Source: Mobiluncus curtisii subsp. curtisii ATCC 35241
Lineage (GTDB): Bacteria > Actinomycetota > Actinomycetes > Actinomycetales > Actinomycetaceae
Length of the DNA: 64,000 nucleotides
Reading direction: 5' to 3'
Assembly: GCF_000146285.1 (NCBI RefSeq)
Contig: NZ_GL385912.1
Coordinates: 1,805,251 to 1,869,250 of the forward strand
The translations under genes and the position numbers were made by a program. The notes under the pieces are model-generated. The model worked only from the letters and a program-made list of their open reading frames with translations, was not told where the DNA came from and ran no database searches. This document shows positions 1 through 9,336 of this stretch, piece by piece. The first letter of the stretch is position 1. Each line of letters begins with the position of its first letter.

Positions 1-3000
1 GCCTTCTTTCATCGTTACCCCATACAGTGCATCTGCAATCTCCATGGTACGTTTGTGGTGAGTAATGATGATTAATTGCGAGTTTTCACGCAAAATTTCG
101 AAAACCCCCAGCAGCCGAGACAGGTTAACGTCATCCAAAGCCGCCTCGACCTCGTCGAGGACATAGAACGGTGAGGGTCGGGCTTGGAAAATCGCGAACA
201 GAAAAGCCAGTGCCGCCAGGGAACGTTCCCCACCGGAGAGCAGGGACATCCGTTTCACGTTCTTTCCTGCCGGACGCGCTTCAATTTCGATACCGGTATT
301 CAACAGGTCTTTCGGATTACTCAAAGTCAGCTTGCCTTCCCCACCGGGGAACAGGACCTGGAAAATATCTTTGAAAGCGGCGCAGACGTCTGCGAACGCT
401 TTACCGAATACTTCTTCAACTTGGCGATCCACTTCTGCCACCACGTTCATCAGGTCGTCACGAGACTTTTTCAGGTCAGCCAGCTGGTCAGCCAAGAATT
501 TGTGGCGTGCCTCCAAGGCTTCATGTTCCTGCAAAGCCAGGGGGTTCACTTTCCCAATCCGTTTCAGTTCCGTTTGCGCATGAGCTTTGCGCTCTACCTG
601 TTCCTCCCGGACAAAAGGCACGTGTTCGATAGTTTCACCAGCCTCATCGAATACGGGCACTAGGTTGTGCGGACCGTACTGCGCCAACAGCGTGGTTTCG
701 TCCAAACCGCATTCCTGCTGGGCTTGTTCCAGCAGCCGTGCCAACTTGGAATTGACCTCAGCCAAAGCAACTTCATCGCGCATCGAAGCATCTTTGAGAT
801 CAGTACGTTGCCGACTCAGGTCATCCACGGCAGCGCGCAGCGTCTCCATCTCAGTTTGCAACTGTTCCCGGCTGGCGGTACTGGCTTGACGCTGGGCTTG
901 AGCGCGAGCAGCCGCGGCGTGAGCTAGCTGCTGAGCAGATTCAGCCTGTTCCATCACGTAGACAGACCGTTTCCGGCGTCGTTCCCGCACCAGCGCCCGG
1001 CTGGCTGCCGCTTGGGCAGCGGCTTTTTCTGCCGCAATGTTACGTTGCAGCGAGGCCGCACGCGATTCCAAGGATTCCAGTTCTTGACGAGCCACATGCG
1101 CGGCGATATGAGCATCTGATTTAGCGGTTTGAGCTGCGGACACAGCTTCGATAGCGGCTTGTAGCTCGGCGGAAAAGTCCGGTTCCTCGTCCCCGGTTTC
1201 GTCCTGGACTTTCAGACTGGCATCCAAAGTTTCCTGTGCCTGTTTGAGAGACTCCTGGCGCTTCTCCGTTTCCGCACGAGCCTGTTCCAAATGTTTCCCG
1301 GCTCGTTCAACTTCCGCCTGGGCCGCCCCGCGTTTCGCCTTCGCGGCGGCCACCGCCGCAGCCGCCGCGGCCGCCGCCGCATCTTGGGCTTTCAACTGTG
1401 CGGCTGCCGCGTCGTATTTTTCCTGAGCTGCAACTAGCTCAGTCTTTGCCTGAGCCAACTCACTGTCGGCTTGATCTGCCGCCGCGGCCGCTGCCTCAGA
1501 CTGAGACACCGCCTCATCGTATTCTGTAGCACGCCGTAAAATTCCCGCCTCAGGATCCCCACCTCCTACAATCCGGGTTGCCGAGAGAAAATCCCCTACC
1601 TGAGTCACTGCCGCAGTAACTCCCCCGGTCAAAACCAAATCGCGAGCTTCTGACAAATCTTGGCACGCTGCCACTCCAGCCAATAATGTCGCCACCACCG
1701 GGGGCAAAGACTGTCCTTTGCGAGCATGAACCAGTTCCCTCGTCCAACGCGCCCCGGCGGGAAGTTCCGCTTTTTCCAGGCTCTCCGGTTTCTGGGCCCC
1801 CGCGAGAGTCCCCGCAGCGTCCGCGACCAGCAGGTGAACCTGACCTGCGGACTGCTGACGGACAAATCGCAGCGCGTCGGCAGCTGATTCCACCCCCGCG
1901 GTCAGCAACGCCTTGGACCACTGCCCAAACACTGCCCCAATGGCGTCTTCCCATCCGGATTCGACCAGGATAGTTTCCAAAAGTGCCGCATTAATGCCGC
2001 TTAGCTCCGCTTTCGCCACTGCCCCGGCAGCATCTTGGGGTTGCAGGGTTTTTGCCAAGACCTCGCGTTTCGCTTCCCAAATCGCGGCTTCTTCCCTGGC
2101 GTCGCCGAGTTCTTGTGCCAACTGGGCGACTTTCTCTTGAATTGTCGCCACGGCTGTAGCAAGCTCTTCCTCTCGCGCCGCCAAGGTTCCGTCTGCTACT
2201 CCGGGAGGAAGCTCCGCCTCAACCTTACTCAATTCCTCCGCACAGGCTGATTCTCGTTGCGTAGCGGCTTGGAGGGCTTCTTCCATCCGGTTGAGGTTAG
2301 TCACCGCGTCTTCTGCTAACGAAGCAGCGGTGGCTACTGCCCCCCGCAGCCGTTCCAGAGTTTCCCGCCGGTCCGCTTGGGCGCGCTGGAGCTTTTCAAT
2401 CTGGGAACGCACCGCAAATTCGCGCTCTTTGGCTTGTACTTCCGCGGTTTGGGTCTGGGTCAGCGCTTCCTCAGCTTTCGCTACCGCAGCCTGCTTTTCG
2501 CTGATTTCCGCATGCGTCTTTTCGAGTCGTTTTTCCAGTTCGGTAGTGTCGGCAGTCCGGGTCAGTTCCGCGGTTTCTTTGAGGGCGTTGGCGCGTTCCC
2601 GAGCCTGATTTGCCAAAGATTCCAAACGCTCCGCTAAAGTGCTCAGTTCAGCCCAAGTCTGGGTGAGCTTCTCCAGCTGAGGGCTAACCTCGTCAAAGCT
2701 GGATTTCGTCCCGGTCAGTTTCGTGTTCAGTTCTTGCAGACGGGTTTCTAAATCGGCGAGCTGTGCTGAAATCTGTTCTTTGGAGGCGGTTTGGGAGCCG
2801 GCTTTTTCTTTGTTTTGTGCCACCGCATCCGCAATCAAGCGGGCGGTCGCGTCGGCGAGTTCGGCTTGGACCCGTGCGGCTTTACGGGCAGCCTCGGCCT
2901 GTTTTCCCAAGGGACCCAGCCGTTTCGCGACTTCATTAGTGAGGTCCTGGACACGGGAGAGGTTAACCGCCAAGTTTTCCAGCTTTTTCAACGCCCGGTC

Positions 3001-3522
3001 TTTACGCTGCCGGTGCTTCAGCACCCCGGCAGCTTCTTCGATGAAAGCGCGCCGTTCCAATTCGGAGGCACTCAGAATCCGATCGAGCTGACCTTGTCCG
3101 ACGATGACGTGCATCTCCCGGCCCATTCCGGTATCGGAAAGCAGCTCTTGAATATCTAAGAGGCGTACGGAGGTTCCGTTGATGGCGTACTCGGAGCCAC
3201 CCGCGCGAAACATGGTGCGCGAAATCGTCACTTCCGAGTACTCGATAGGCAGCGCACCATCGGAGTTATCAATGGTCAACTGGACTTCCGCACGCCCCAG
3301 CGGAGCCTTTGTTTTGGTGCCCGCGAAAATGACATCCGACATCTGCGAGCCACGCAGATTCTTGGCACCTTGCTCGCCCATCACCCAAGCCAACGCATCG
3401 ACCACGTTCGATTTCCCCGAACCGTTGGGACCAACGACACAGGTCACCCCCGGTTCAAGGCTCATGTGAACCGTGTTCGCGAAAGACTTAAAGCCTTTCA
3501 GGGTCAGGGATTTTAAATACAC
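1..3522 (-). CDS. smc: Chromosome partition protein SMC (3' end cut by the window)
   Basis: SMC is the ATPase of the SMC-ScpAB condensin that organises and segregates the chromosome. Reading leftward from a GTG at 3522, the protein begins MYLKSLTLKGFKSFA and has a Walker A (GPNGSGKSN) near residue 32. A very long Ala/Glu/Gln-rich coiled coil follows. Close to the window start are the ABC signature (LSGGERS) and the Walker B/D-loop (VLDEVEAALDD). The last codons visible are near TMEIADALYGV, so I estimate only some tens of residues are missing. The GTG start is chosen because it aligns with the N-terminus I recall for the mycobacterial homologue. The coiled coil contains an almost pure Ala tract encoded by a GCC-type repeat around 1340-1385. 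The gene reads away from ndk's upstream side, with about 100 bp between them. Identity is very secure. Confidence 0.97.
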   Translation of the reverse strand, partial: MYLKSLTLKGFKSFANTVHMSLEPGVTCVVGPNGSGKSNVVDALAWVMGEQGAKNLRGSQMSDVIFAGTKTKAPLGRAEVQLTIDNSDGALPIEYSEVTISRTMFRAGGSEYAINGTSVRLLDIQELLSDTGMGREMHVIVGQGQLDRILSASELERRAFIEEAAGVLKHRQRKDRALKKLENLAVNLSRVQDLTNEVAKRLGPLGKQAEAARKAARVQAELADATARLIADAVAQNKEKAGSQTASKEQISAQLADLETRLQELNTKLTGTKSSFDEVSPQLEKLTQTWAELSTLAERLESLANQARERANALKETAELTRTADTTELEKRLEKTHAEISEKQAAVAKAEEALTQTQTAEVQAKEREFAVRSQIEKLQRAQADRRETLERLRGAVATAASLAEDAVTNLNRMEEALQAATQRESACAEELSKVEAELPPGVADGTLAAREEELATAVATIQEKVAQLAQELGDAREEAAIWEAKREVLAKTLQPQDAAGAVAKAELSGINAALLETILVESGWEDAIGAVFGQWSKALLTAGVESAADALRFVRQQSAGQVHLLVADAAGTLAGAQKPESLEKAELPAGARWTRELVHARKGQSLPPVVATLLAGVAACQDLSEARDLVLTGGVTAAVTQVGDFLSATRIVGGGDPEAGILRRATEYDEAVSQSEAAAAAADQADSELAQAKTELVAAQEKYDAAAAQLKAQDAAAAAAAAAVAAAKAKRGAAQAEVERAGKHLEQARAETEKRQESLKQAQETLDASLKVQDETGDEEPDFSAELQAAIEAVSAAQTAKSDAHIAAHVARQELESLESRAASLQRNIAAEKAAAQAAASRALVRERRRKRSVYVMEQAESAQQLAHAAAARAQAQRQASTASREQLQTEMETLRAAVDDLSRQRTDLKDASMRDEVALAEVNSKLARLLEQAQQECGLDETTLLAQYGPHNLVPVFDEAGETIEHVPFVREEQVERKAHAQTELKRIGKVNPLALQEHEALEARHKFLADQLADLKKSRDDLMNVVAEVDRQVEEVFGKAFADVCAAFKDIFQVLFPGGEGKLTLSNPKDLLNTGIEIEARPAGKNVKRMSLLSGGERSLAALAFLFAIFQARPSPFYVLDEVEAALDDVNLSRLLGVFEILRENSQLIIITHHKRTMEIADALYGVTMKEG

Positions 3523-3620
3523 ACACTTACCCTAGCGCAACCCCCCGAACCCTAAAAAACAGTCCTTCCGACCTTGTCCAACGGAGAGACCCTTCGGGGG
3601 GAGCGCCACGATAACAACCT

Positions 3621-4079
3621 TTAGTCAATCATGTAGGGGAACCACAACGCGATTTCACGATCGGCGCTCTGTACCGAGTCCGAACCGTGAACAATGTTTT
3701 GAATCTGCGCGTCCGGACCCCAATCCCGAGCCAAATCCCCACGAATAGTCCCGGGCAGCGCCACCGCTGGGTTGGTATCTCCCATCATGTTACGGAAAGC
3801 CTGAATCACTCGAGAGCCTTCGATAACCATGAGCACAATGGGACCGCTCGTCATGTAGCTGACCAAGCTTTCAAAGAAGTGCTTATCTTTGTGCTCAAAA
3901 TAGTGTTCTTCAAGCTCTTCCCTGGTCGCCGTCTTGGTTTGCAAGCCCACAATCTTAAATCCGCGACGTTCAATCCGGCTAATCACCTCGCCTATGAGTC
4001 CGCGCCGGTAGCCATCAGGCTTAATAATGACCAGAGTGTGTTCTTCCTTCGGATCATAAGGGATGTGGCAGTCAGCCAT
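3621..4079 (-). CDS. ndk: Nucleoside diphosphate kinase
   Basis: Transfers the gamma phosphate of ATP to NDPs through a phosphohistidine, maintaining NTP and dNTP pools in the cytosol. The 152-aa protein carries HTLVIIKPDG near residue 14 and the active-site segment NIVHGSDS, with His131 as the phosphorylated residue. I start it at the ATG at 4079 because AAAGGA lies just upstream. An in-frame start six codons earlier lacks such a site. About ten N-terminal residues (ADCHIPYDPK) extend beyond the usual NDK core. It is followed on the same strand by smc; dhaL lies about 100 bp upstream. Confidence 0.97.
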   Translation of the reverse strand: MADCHIPYDPKEEHTLVIIKPDGYRRGLIGEVISRIERRGFKIVGLQTKTATREELEEHYFEHKDKHFFESLVSYMTSGPIVLMVIEGSRVIQAFRNMMGDTNPAVALPGTIRGDLARDWGPDAQIQNIVHGSDSVQSADREIALWFPYMID

Positions 4080-4185
4080 TGACTTTCCTTTCGTCAAAAG
4101 TTTCGTTCTACGTCGAGCGAAACATCAAGTTGTGTAAGTACCTGTGCATCCTACCGGATTTCATCAGGGTTTTTCCGAATAGTGC

Positions 4186-4815
4186 TCAATGCGCGGCGGC
4201 TTTTGCCGCCTCTGCCAAAATGAGCGCACTAGAGGTGGCACCGGGATCCTTGTGACCGATGGAACGTTCCCCCAACAGTGACGCCCGCCCTTTTGCAGCG
4301 CTCATCGACACCGTATCTTCGGCACCCTTCGCGGCTGCGTCCGCAGCGACGCGCAAGACTTCCTCCAGGGTCGCGCCTTTCGCCACCGCGGCAGCAGCGT
4401 TCGTAGCAGCCGGGTACCACGCGTCCAGCATGGTTTTGTCCCCCGGCTGGGCTCCACCGCGTTCCGCAATCCCCTCCGCCGCCTTTACCAGCAGCATCGC
4501 CACAGCCTGAGAATCTAGGCTCTCCGTGCTCACCGAACGCGCCGCCCGCAAGAATGCCGTGCCGTACAAAGATCCCGAAGCTCCCCCCACAGCTGCCAAC
4601 AAAGTATTTGCCGTCACCCGTAATGCCTGCTTCGGGCTCTCTACCACGATTCCAGATAAGCGCTGGTCAACGGCAGAAAACCCGCGTGAAATGTTCTCTC
4701 CGTGATCTCCATCTCCAATGACGTCATCTAAATCCCCCAGCATTTCGCGGTTTTGTTCCAGCACTCGAGCGCAGCCATCCATCCAGCGCAGCACCCACTG
4801 CTTGTCCAAACTCAC
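4186..4815 (-). CDS. dhaL: DhaL-type dihydroxyacetone kinase subunit (isolated)
   Basis: DhaL is the ADP/ATP-binding all-helical subunit of dihydroxyacetone kinase. The 209-aa protein has the Mg-nucleotide motif LDDVIGDGDHGENIS at residues 29-43, whose Asp residues (30, 35, 37) coordinate the two magnesium ions. A second conserved block GGASGSLYGTAF and the late GDKTMLDAW match the family. Family knowledge: DhaL normally works with DhaK (substrate subunit) and DhaM (PTS phosphodonor). Neither is adjacent here; the neighbours are folC and ndk. Either the partners are encoded elsewhere, or this is one of the DhaL-domain proteins with another role. The start ATG at 4815 gives a normal-length N-terminus. 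Confidence 0.9.
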   Translation of the reverse strand: MSLDKQWVLRWMDGCARVLEQNREMLGDLDDVIGDGDHGENISRGFSAVDQRLSGIVVESPKQALRVTANTLLAAVGGASGSLYGTAFLRAARSVSTESLDSQAVAMLLVKAAEGIAERGGAQPGDKTMLDAWYPAATNAAAAVAKGATLEEVLRVAADAAAKGAEDTVSMSAAKGRASLLGERSIGHKDPGATSSALILAEAAKAAAH

Positions 4816-4891
4816 AGCTGCTCCTTCCCGACTGCCTGAAATTTCCGCAACTGGCTCCGACCGAGATTCAGTCGATGGGAACCAATAGTGA

Positions 4892-6541
4892 TTAGTTTAG
4901 TTTGTCTTTCCGCAACACGTCTTGTGCCATTCCGGCAAGCACGACAGAACCGAAAATCACCACTCCGGTGGAGCCGGGAACGCCACCTTGTAAATCGTCG
5001 ATTTCTCCGGCTTTCGCAATCGCTTCGGGCAGGGAGCCGATAGCGTAGACCCGCTCGTCTCCAAACACGTCCGCCGCCAGGGTCTGCAAATCCTCCACTT
5101 TAGCGGCGCGCTCACCAGGCATCTGGGTCACGATTAACTCCGCGATGGTCGGTTCCATAATTCCCAATACAGTTTCAATGTCTTTGTCCGCCATGGCGGA
5201 ATAAATCCCCACCGTGTGTTCAAAACGGAAATCATCTTCGATTGCCCGACGCAAGGCTTGAGCCGCGCCCGGATTATGCCCCGCGTCAGCCACAATCATG
5301 GGGGTGGAATGCAGCACTTCCAGGCGTCCGGGAGACTTGACCGTCCCCAAAGCCCGCTCCACAGATTCCCCGTGCAGTGGCATACCGCCCAGTTGTGCCT
5401 CTACTGCCGTGAGTGCCAGCGCCGCGTTTTCCGCCTGGAATTCCCCATACAGGGGCAGGTAAATATCTTGGTAGACTGCCGCCGGGGTGCGAATGTCGAG
5501 GACTTGTCCCCCGACTGCCGGGACCCGTCGCAGCACTTCAAAATCTTCCCCTTCATAGCGCAGCACTACATCCTCGGCAGCGGCAGTGTCACGAATCACC
5601 GCGAGAGCCTCGTCGGGTTGTTTTGCCACCACTGCCACCCGCTGTGGTCGCATGATGCCCGCTTTTTCCCGCGCAATATTGGTCAGTCCCTTACCGAGCC
5701 ACTGTTCGTGCTCCAAGCTGATTGGTCCGATGACAGCTGTATCTGCATCAATGACGTTCGTAGCGTCCCAGCGTCCGCCCATTCCGACCTCAACCACTGC
5801 CACATCTATCGGCACGTCTGCAAACAGGGCATACGCCATGACAGTCATGACTTCAAAGAAGGACAGTCGGTGTCCGGGGTGCGCGTGCTCCCACAGCGCC
5901 AGCTGCGCCTCGATGTCTTCATAAGCCTGGACGAACTGTTCGGTGGTCAGGGGGGCTTGGTCGATTGAAATACGTTCGCACACGTCGACCAGGTGTGGAG
6001 AGGTAAACCGACCGGTCCGATACCCCAGTTCCACCAGCAGCGCCTCAATCATCCGGGCGATGGAAGTTTTGCCGTTGGTTCCGGTGATGTGGATGGAGTG
6101 GAACAGCTCCTGGGGATTGCCCAGGTAATCTAGCACTCCCCGCACCGGCTCCAAGCTGGGCTCAATCTGGTGTTCGGCACGGCGTGTCAACAACGTTTCG
6201 TAGATAGCACGAGCTTTCGGGTCGTCCATAGTGGAGGGTCCCAGCGTGGCCGCCGGACGTTGCCTGTCGTGCATTTCATCCACAAGCTCGCGCTGTTCGG
6301 GGCTCAACGGAGTGCCAAAGCGGTCGAGGGGACCTTTCCGGGGGCTGTCACCGTTTTCTGGGTCACAAGGTTCCCCGGTCGGGTTGTTATGGTCCTCCGG
6401 CTCGGCGGGGGTTCGAGCCGCGAACAGGTAGGGAATCAAATCTGGGTCAACTGACAAATCCTCGGGGGTAACCGCCGGGGAGTGATGCTCATGGGCGTGG
6501 TGATGGTGGTGCTGGTGCGCTTCTTCATGCTTGTTTTCCAC
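4892..6541 (-). CDS. folC: Folylpolyglutamate synthase / dihydrofolate synthase, His-rich N-terminal extension
   Basis: Mur-ligase family enzyme that adds glutamate to dihydropteroate or folates. The P-loop HITGTNGKTS is at residues 151-160, followed by the Mur-type central domain (VGMGGRWDATN; ISLEHEQWLG; EKAGIMR) and a C-terminal domain with VADAGHNPGAAQAL. The P-loop normally sits near residue 45-55, so about 100 residues are extra. These begin with a His cluster (10 His among residues 1-20) followed by acidic and Pro-rich sequence. The start is uncertain. The GTG at 6541 has a poorly spaced purine tract, whereas the in-frame ATG at 6229 (MDDPKAR) has GGGA upstream and restores the usual length. 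The extension is open throughout, so I give the long form and flag the alternative. Confidence 0.93.
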   Translation of the reverse strand: MENKHEEAHQHHHHHAHEHHSPAVTPEDLSVDPDLIPYLFAARTPAEPEDHNNPTGEPCDPENGDSPRKGPLDRFGTPLSPEQRELVDEMHDRQRPAATLGPSTMDDPKARAIYETLLTRRAEHQIEPSLEPVRGVLDYLGNPQELFHSIHITGTNGKTSIARMIEALLVELGYRTGRFTSPHLVDVCERISIDQAPLTTEQFVQAYEDIEAQLALWEHAHPGHRLSFFEVMTVMAYALFADVPIDVAVVEVGMGGRWDATNVIDADTAVIGPISLEHEQWLGKGLTNIAREKAGIMRPQRVAVVAKQPDEALAVIRDTAAAEDVVLRYEGEDFEVLRRVPAVGGQVLDIRTPAAVYQDIYLPLYGEFQAENAALALTAVEAQLGGMPLHGESVERALGTVKSPGRLEVLHSTPMIVADAGHNPGAAQALRRAIEDDFRFEHTVGIYSAMADKDIETVLGIMEPTIAELIVTQMPGERAAKVEDLQTLAADVFGDERVYAIGSLPEAIAKAGEIDDLQGGVPGSTGVVIFGSVVLAGMAQDVLRKDKLN

Positions 6542-6717
6542 TCCACCATGTTACCGACCTTGGCAAACTCGCGCCGATGAGAGTATCTGACCCAATCGCC
6601 TGTTTTATCTGAATTCGGTAGTGACGCGACCGGTTGTTCCCCCAGACCGACAGAATGATTTTATTCAGCAGCCGGCAAAGACTACCCAGCAGGTACGAAA
6701 CATGAAACAATTGGGAT

Positions 6718-7218
6718 ATGTCCAAGCTGTCCTTAGAAGCCCCGTCGACCGATGAGTTGACGGCAACAGAGCCAAAGTCAGAAATTAAGATTGCCTACCG
6801 TCCGATAACCCGCGATGACGTGGTGCAGATGTCGCAACTGCACGCGGTTGCCTATCGGGATGCCGGGTCGAGTGCTGCCAGCCAGCTGAATTTGTTTTGG
6901 GATGGCGCCTACGGTCCGCTGTTGACTGAAGCCACCCTCGGGGCCTGGCACGAGGACAAACTGGTCGGCGTGGTTATCGTGTTGCACCAGGCTCCTGATG
7001 AGTGGTGTACCGCCGACGGAAACAGCGACCAACCCTATATTGCTGATTTGTTTGTAGATCCTGAGTATCGTCGTCAGGGCATTGGTTCGGGGCTGGTGAT
7101 TAATGCTTCCCGAGCTGTGGACGCGTTGGGGCTTGAAGCTCTGACGCTACAATTGGACATATCCGCCGCTCCCGAAGCGATGCAGCTGTATGACGCTCTA
7201 GGGTTCTCAACACGTTGA
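6718..7218 (+). CDS. GNAT-family N-acetyltransferase
   Basis: A 166-aa acyl-CoA-dependent acetyltransferase of unknown substrate. The acetyl-CoA pyrophosphate-binding motif A reads LFVDPEYRRQGIGSGL, and the C-terminal motif ends in MQLYDALGFSTR, typical of GNAT folds. The central sequence (YGPLLTEATLGAWHEDKLVGVVIV) fits the beta-sheet core. It is divergent from folC and reads toward the M13 peptidase. The ATG at 6718 has only a weak ribosome-binding site. No specific substrate can be assigned from sequence; RimI-like protein acetylation is one possibility only. Confidence 0.85.
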   Translation: MSKLSLEAPSTDELTATEPKSEIKIAYRPITRDDVVQMSQLHAVAYRDAGSSAASQLNLFWDGAYGPLLTEATLGAWHEDKLVGVVIVLHQAPDEWCTADGNSDQPYIADLFVDPEYRRQGIGSGLVINASRAVDALGLEALTLQLDISAAPEAMQLYDALGFSTR

Positions 7219-7326
7219 GTTCTGCGGGGATGTCGTCACCGATACGGTCGCAAAGTCACAAGTTTTGTCGGTGACGTTGCCGGGGTCGCTCGGAAAATTT
7301 TGGTGTGGCACGGTAGGGTTGAACCC

Positions 7327-9336
7327 ATGACAAAGAACCCACTGTTGGGGATGCTTGACCCCGCTGATTTTGATGAAACCATCCGCCCCCAAGACGACCT
7401 TTACCGTTACGTAAACGGCAAATGGCTGGCGCGCACCGAGATTCCTGCTGACAAGGCGAGTTACGGTTCATTTCACCTCTTGGCTGAAGAAGCGGAAAAG
7501 CAGGTCCGTACCATCATTGAAGATTGTGTCGCGGGTCGTATCACCGGGGAACTGAGCGGTCTTGCTGCCAAAGTTGCCTCCCTTTATGGCTCTTTCATGG
7601 ATGAAGCCACGGTGGAAGCAGACAGCACCGCGAGCTTGCAACAATTACAGGCTCCCCTAGACCACGCCACCACGAAAGCGGAACTGCGTGACTTGTGGGC
7701 ACAGACTTTTGCGGAAGGCACCTACGAGGGATTCTTTGATACCGGCATCGACATTGATGTGAACGATCCCGAACGTTACGTCAACTATTTCGGGCAAGAC
7801 GGTTTGGGTTTGCCCGAACGCGCCTACTACTTGGAAGAAAAACACGCCAGCCTATTGAATCAGTATCGCCAGCACATTGCCCGCATGTTCACCCTGGCCG
7901 GATATGCTTCACAGTCCGCAGCTGCGGACGCGGCTGCTAGAATCGTCGACTTTGAGACGGAGATTGCGAAACTACATTGGGATAACGTGAAAACTCGCGA
8001 CACGGACGCTACGAACAACCCAATGACCTGGGACGAACTGGCTGCCAAACTGCCGCGTTTTGACCTGGGAGCCTGGCGAAAGGCTTCGGGATTACCTGAC
8101 AAAATGTTTACGGAAGTCAACGTGAGCGAACCGGATTTCCTCGAAAACATGGATCAACTCTGGGATTCTACCGACTTTGAGACGCTGAAATGGTGGATGC
8201 TGTGGCACGCTTTGAACGGGCATACCTCCCTGCTCTCCAGCGAAATCGTGAATGCGGACTTTGAATTTTACGGGCAAAAGCTGGCAGGCAAGGAGCAGCT
8301 GCGGGAACGCTGGAAGCGCGGAGTTTCCCTGGCGTCCTCCGTCATGGGCGAAGCTTTAGGCAAACTTTATGTGCAGCGCCACTTCCCTGCCGAAGCTAAG
8401 TCTGCTATGAGCCACCTGGTAGATAACCTCATTCAGGCTTATCAGGATTCCATTGCGGTTTTGGATTGGATGGGACCGGAGACGCGAGACAAGGCGCTAC
8501 AGAAAATGCGTCAGTTTACCCCCAAAATCGGCTACCCCGACAAGTGGCGGAATTATGAGAAACTCCAGCTCGGCGACGGAACGCTAATGGATAAGGTTCA
8601 CAATGCCAGCGTATTTGGGACGAATTTTTGGATTGACAAGCTGGGTGGTCCAGTCGATCACACGATTTGGCACATGACTCCGCAAACCGTCAACGCTTAC
8701 TACAATCCGACCGAAAACGAAATCGTGTTCCCCGCCGCTATCCTGCAGCCCCCGTTCTTTGACAAGGATGCGGATGCAGCGGTGAACTACGGTTCTATCG
8801 GGGCAGTTATCGGACATGAAATCGGGCATGGTTTTGATGACCAGGGTGCGAAGTTCGACGGCACCGGCAAAGTCGAAAATTGGTGGACTGACCAGGACCT
8901 AGCCGAGTTTGAGAAACGCACCCATGCGCTAATCGACCAATACAACGCTTTCGTCCCCCAGGGGCTGCCTGCAGAATTCCATGTCAACGGCGCGCTGACT
9001 ATCGGGGAAAACATTGGCGACCTGGGTGGACTCGACATCGCTTGGAAAGCCTACCTGTTAGAGCTCAAGCAGCAGGGCATTGCCGACCCGGCAGATGCTC
9101 CGGTTATCGAGGGGCTCAGCGCTGCCGAACGTTTCTTCCTATCCTGGGCACTGTCCTGGCAGACAAAGGTCCGCCCGGAAATGGCCAAACAACTCATTTC
9201 TGTTGATCCCCACTCCCCGGCAGAGTTCCGTTGCAACGGTGTGGTCGCGAACCTCGACCTATTCGCGGATACTTTCCAGACCAAGCCCGGAGAAGCCCTG
9301 TGGCTGGAGCCGAATCAAAGAGTCAGGATTTGGTAG
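7327..9336 (+). CDS. M13 (neprilysin/PepO-type) zinc metallopeptidase
   Basis: Endopeptidase of the M13 family that cleaves oligopeptides. There is no signal peptide, so a cytosolic location is likely. The zinc site is complete: HEIGH at residues 497-501 with the third ligand Glu561 in GENIGDLGG. The substrate-binding NAYYNPTENEIVFPAAILQPPFF precedes it, and the family-typical C-terminus ends in RVRIW. The N-terminal half (RPQDDLYRYVNGKWL) is the helical M13 N-domain. I start at the ATG at 7327 (MTKNPLLG) because an earlier start nine codons upstream adds an unconserved leader. The 3' end overlaps the convergent lipoprotein gene by 14 bp. Confidence 0.95.
   Translation: MTKNPLLGMLDPADFDETIRPQDDLYRYVNGKWLARTEIPADKASYGSFHLLAEEAEKQVRTIIEDCVAGRITGELSGLAAKVASLYGSFMDEATVEADSTASLQQLQAPLDHATTKAELRDLWAQTFAEGTYEGFFDTGIDIDVNDPERYVNYFGQDGLGLPERAYYLEEKHASLLNQYRQHIARMFTLAGYASQSAAADAAARIVDFETEIAKLHWDNVKTRDTDATNNPMTWDELAAKLPRFDLGAWRKASGLPDKMFTEVNVSEPDFLENMDQLWDSTDFETLKWWMLWHALNGHTSLLSSEIVNADFEFYGQKLAGKEQLRERWKRGVSLASSVMGEALGKLYVQRHFPAEAKSAMSHLVDNLIQAYQDSIAVLDWMGPETRDKALQKMRQFTPKIGYPDKWRNYEKLQLGDGTLMDKVHNASVFGTNFWIDKLGGPVDHTIWHMTPQTVNAYYNPTENEIVFPAAILQPPFFDKDADAAVNYGSIGAVIGHEIGHGFDDQGAKFDGTGKVENWWTDQDLAEFEKRTHALIDQYNAFVPQGLPAEFHVNGALTIGENIGDLGGLDIAWKAYLLELKQQGIADPADAPVIEGLSAAERFFLSWALSWQTKVRPEMAKQLISVDPHSPAEFRCNGVVANLDLFADTFQTKPGEALWLEPNQRVRIW

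Noticed and set aside
5216-5968. 250-codon plus-strand frame opposite folC
   Set aside because: folC motifs on the other strand are unambiguous, and this frame shows no domain and no ribosome-binding site.
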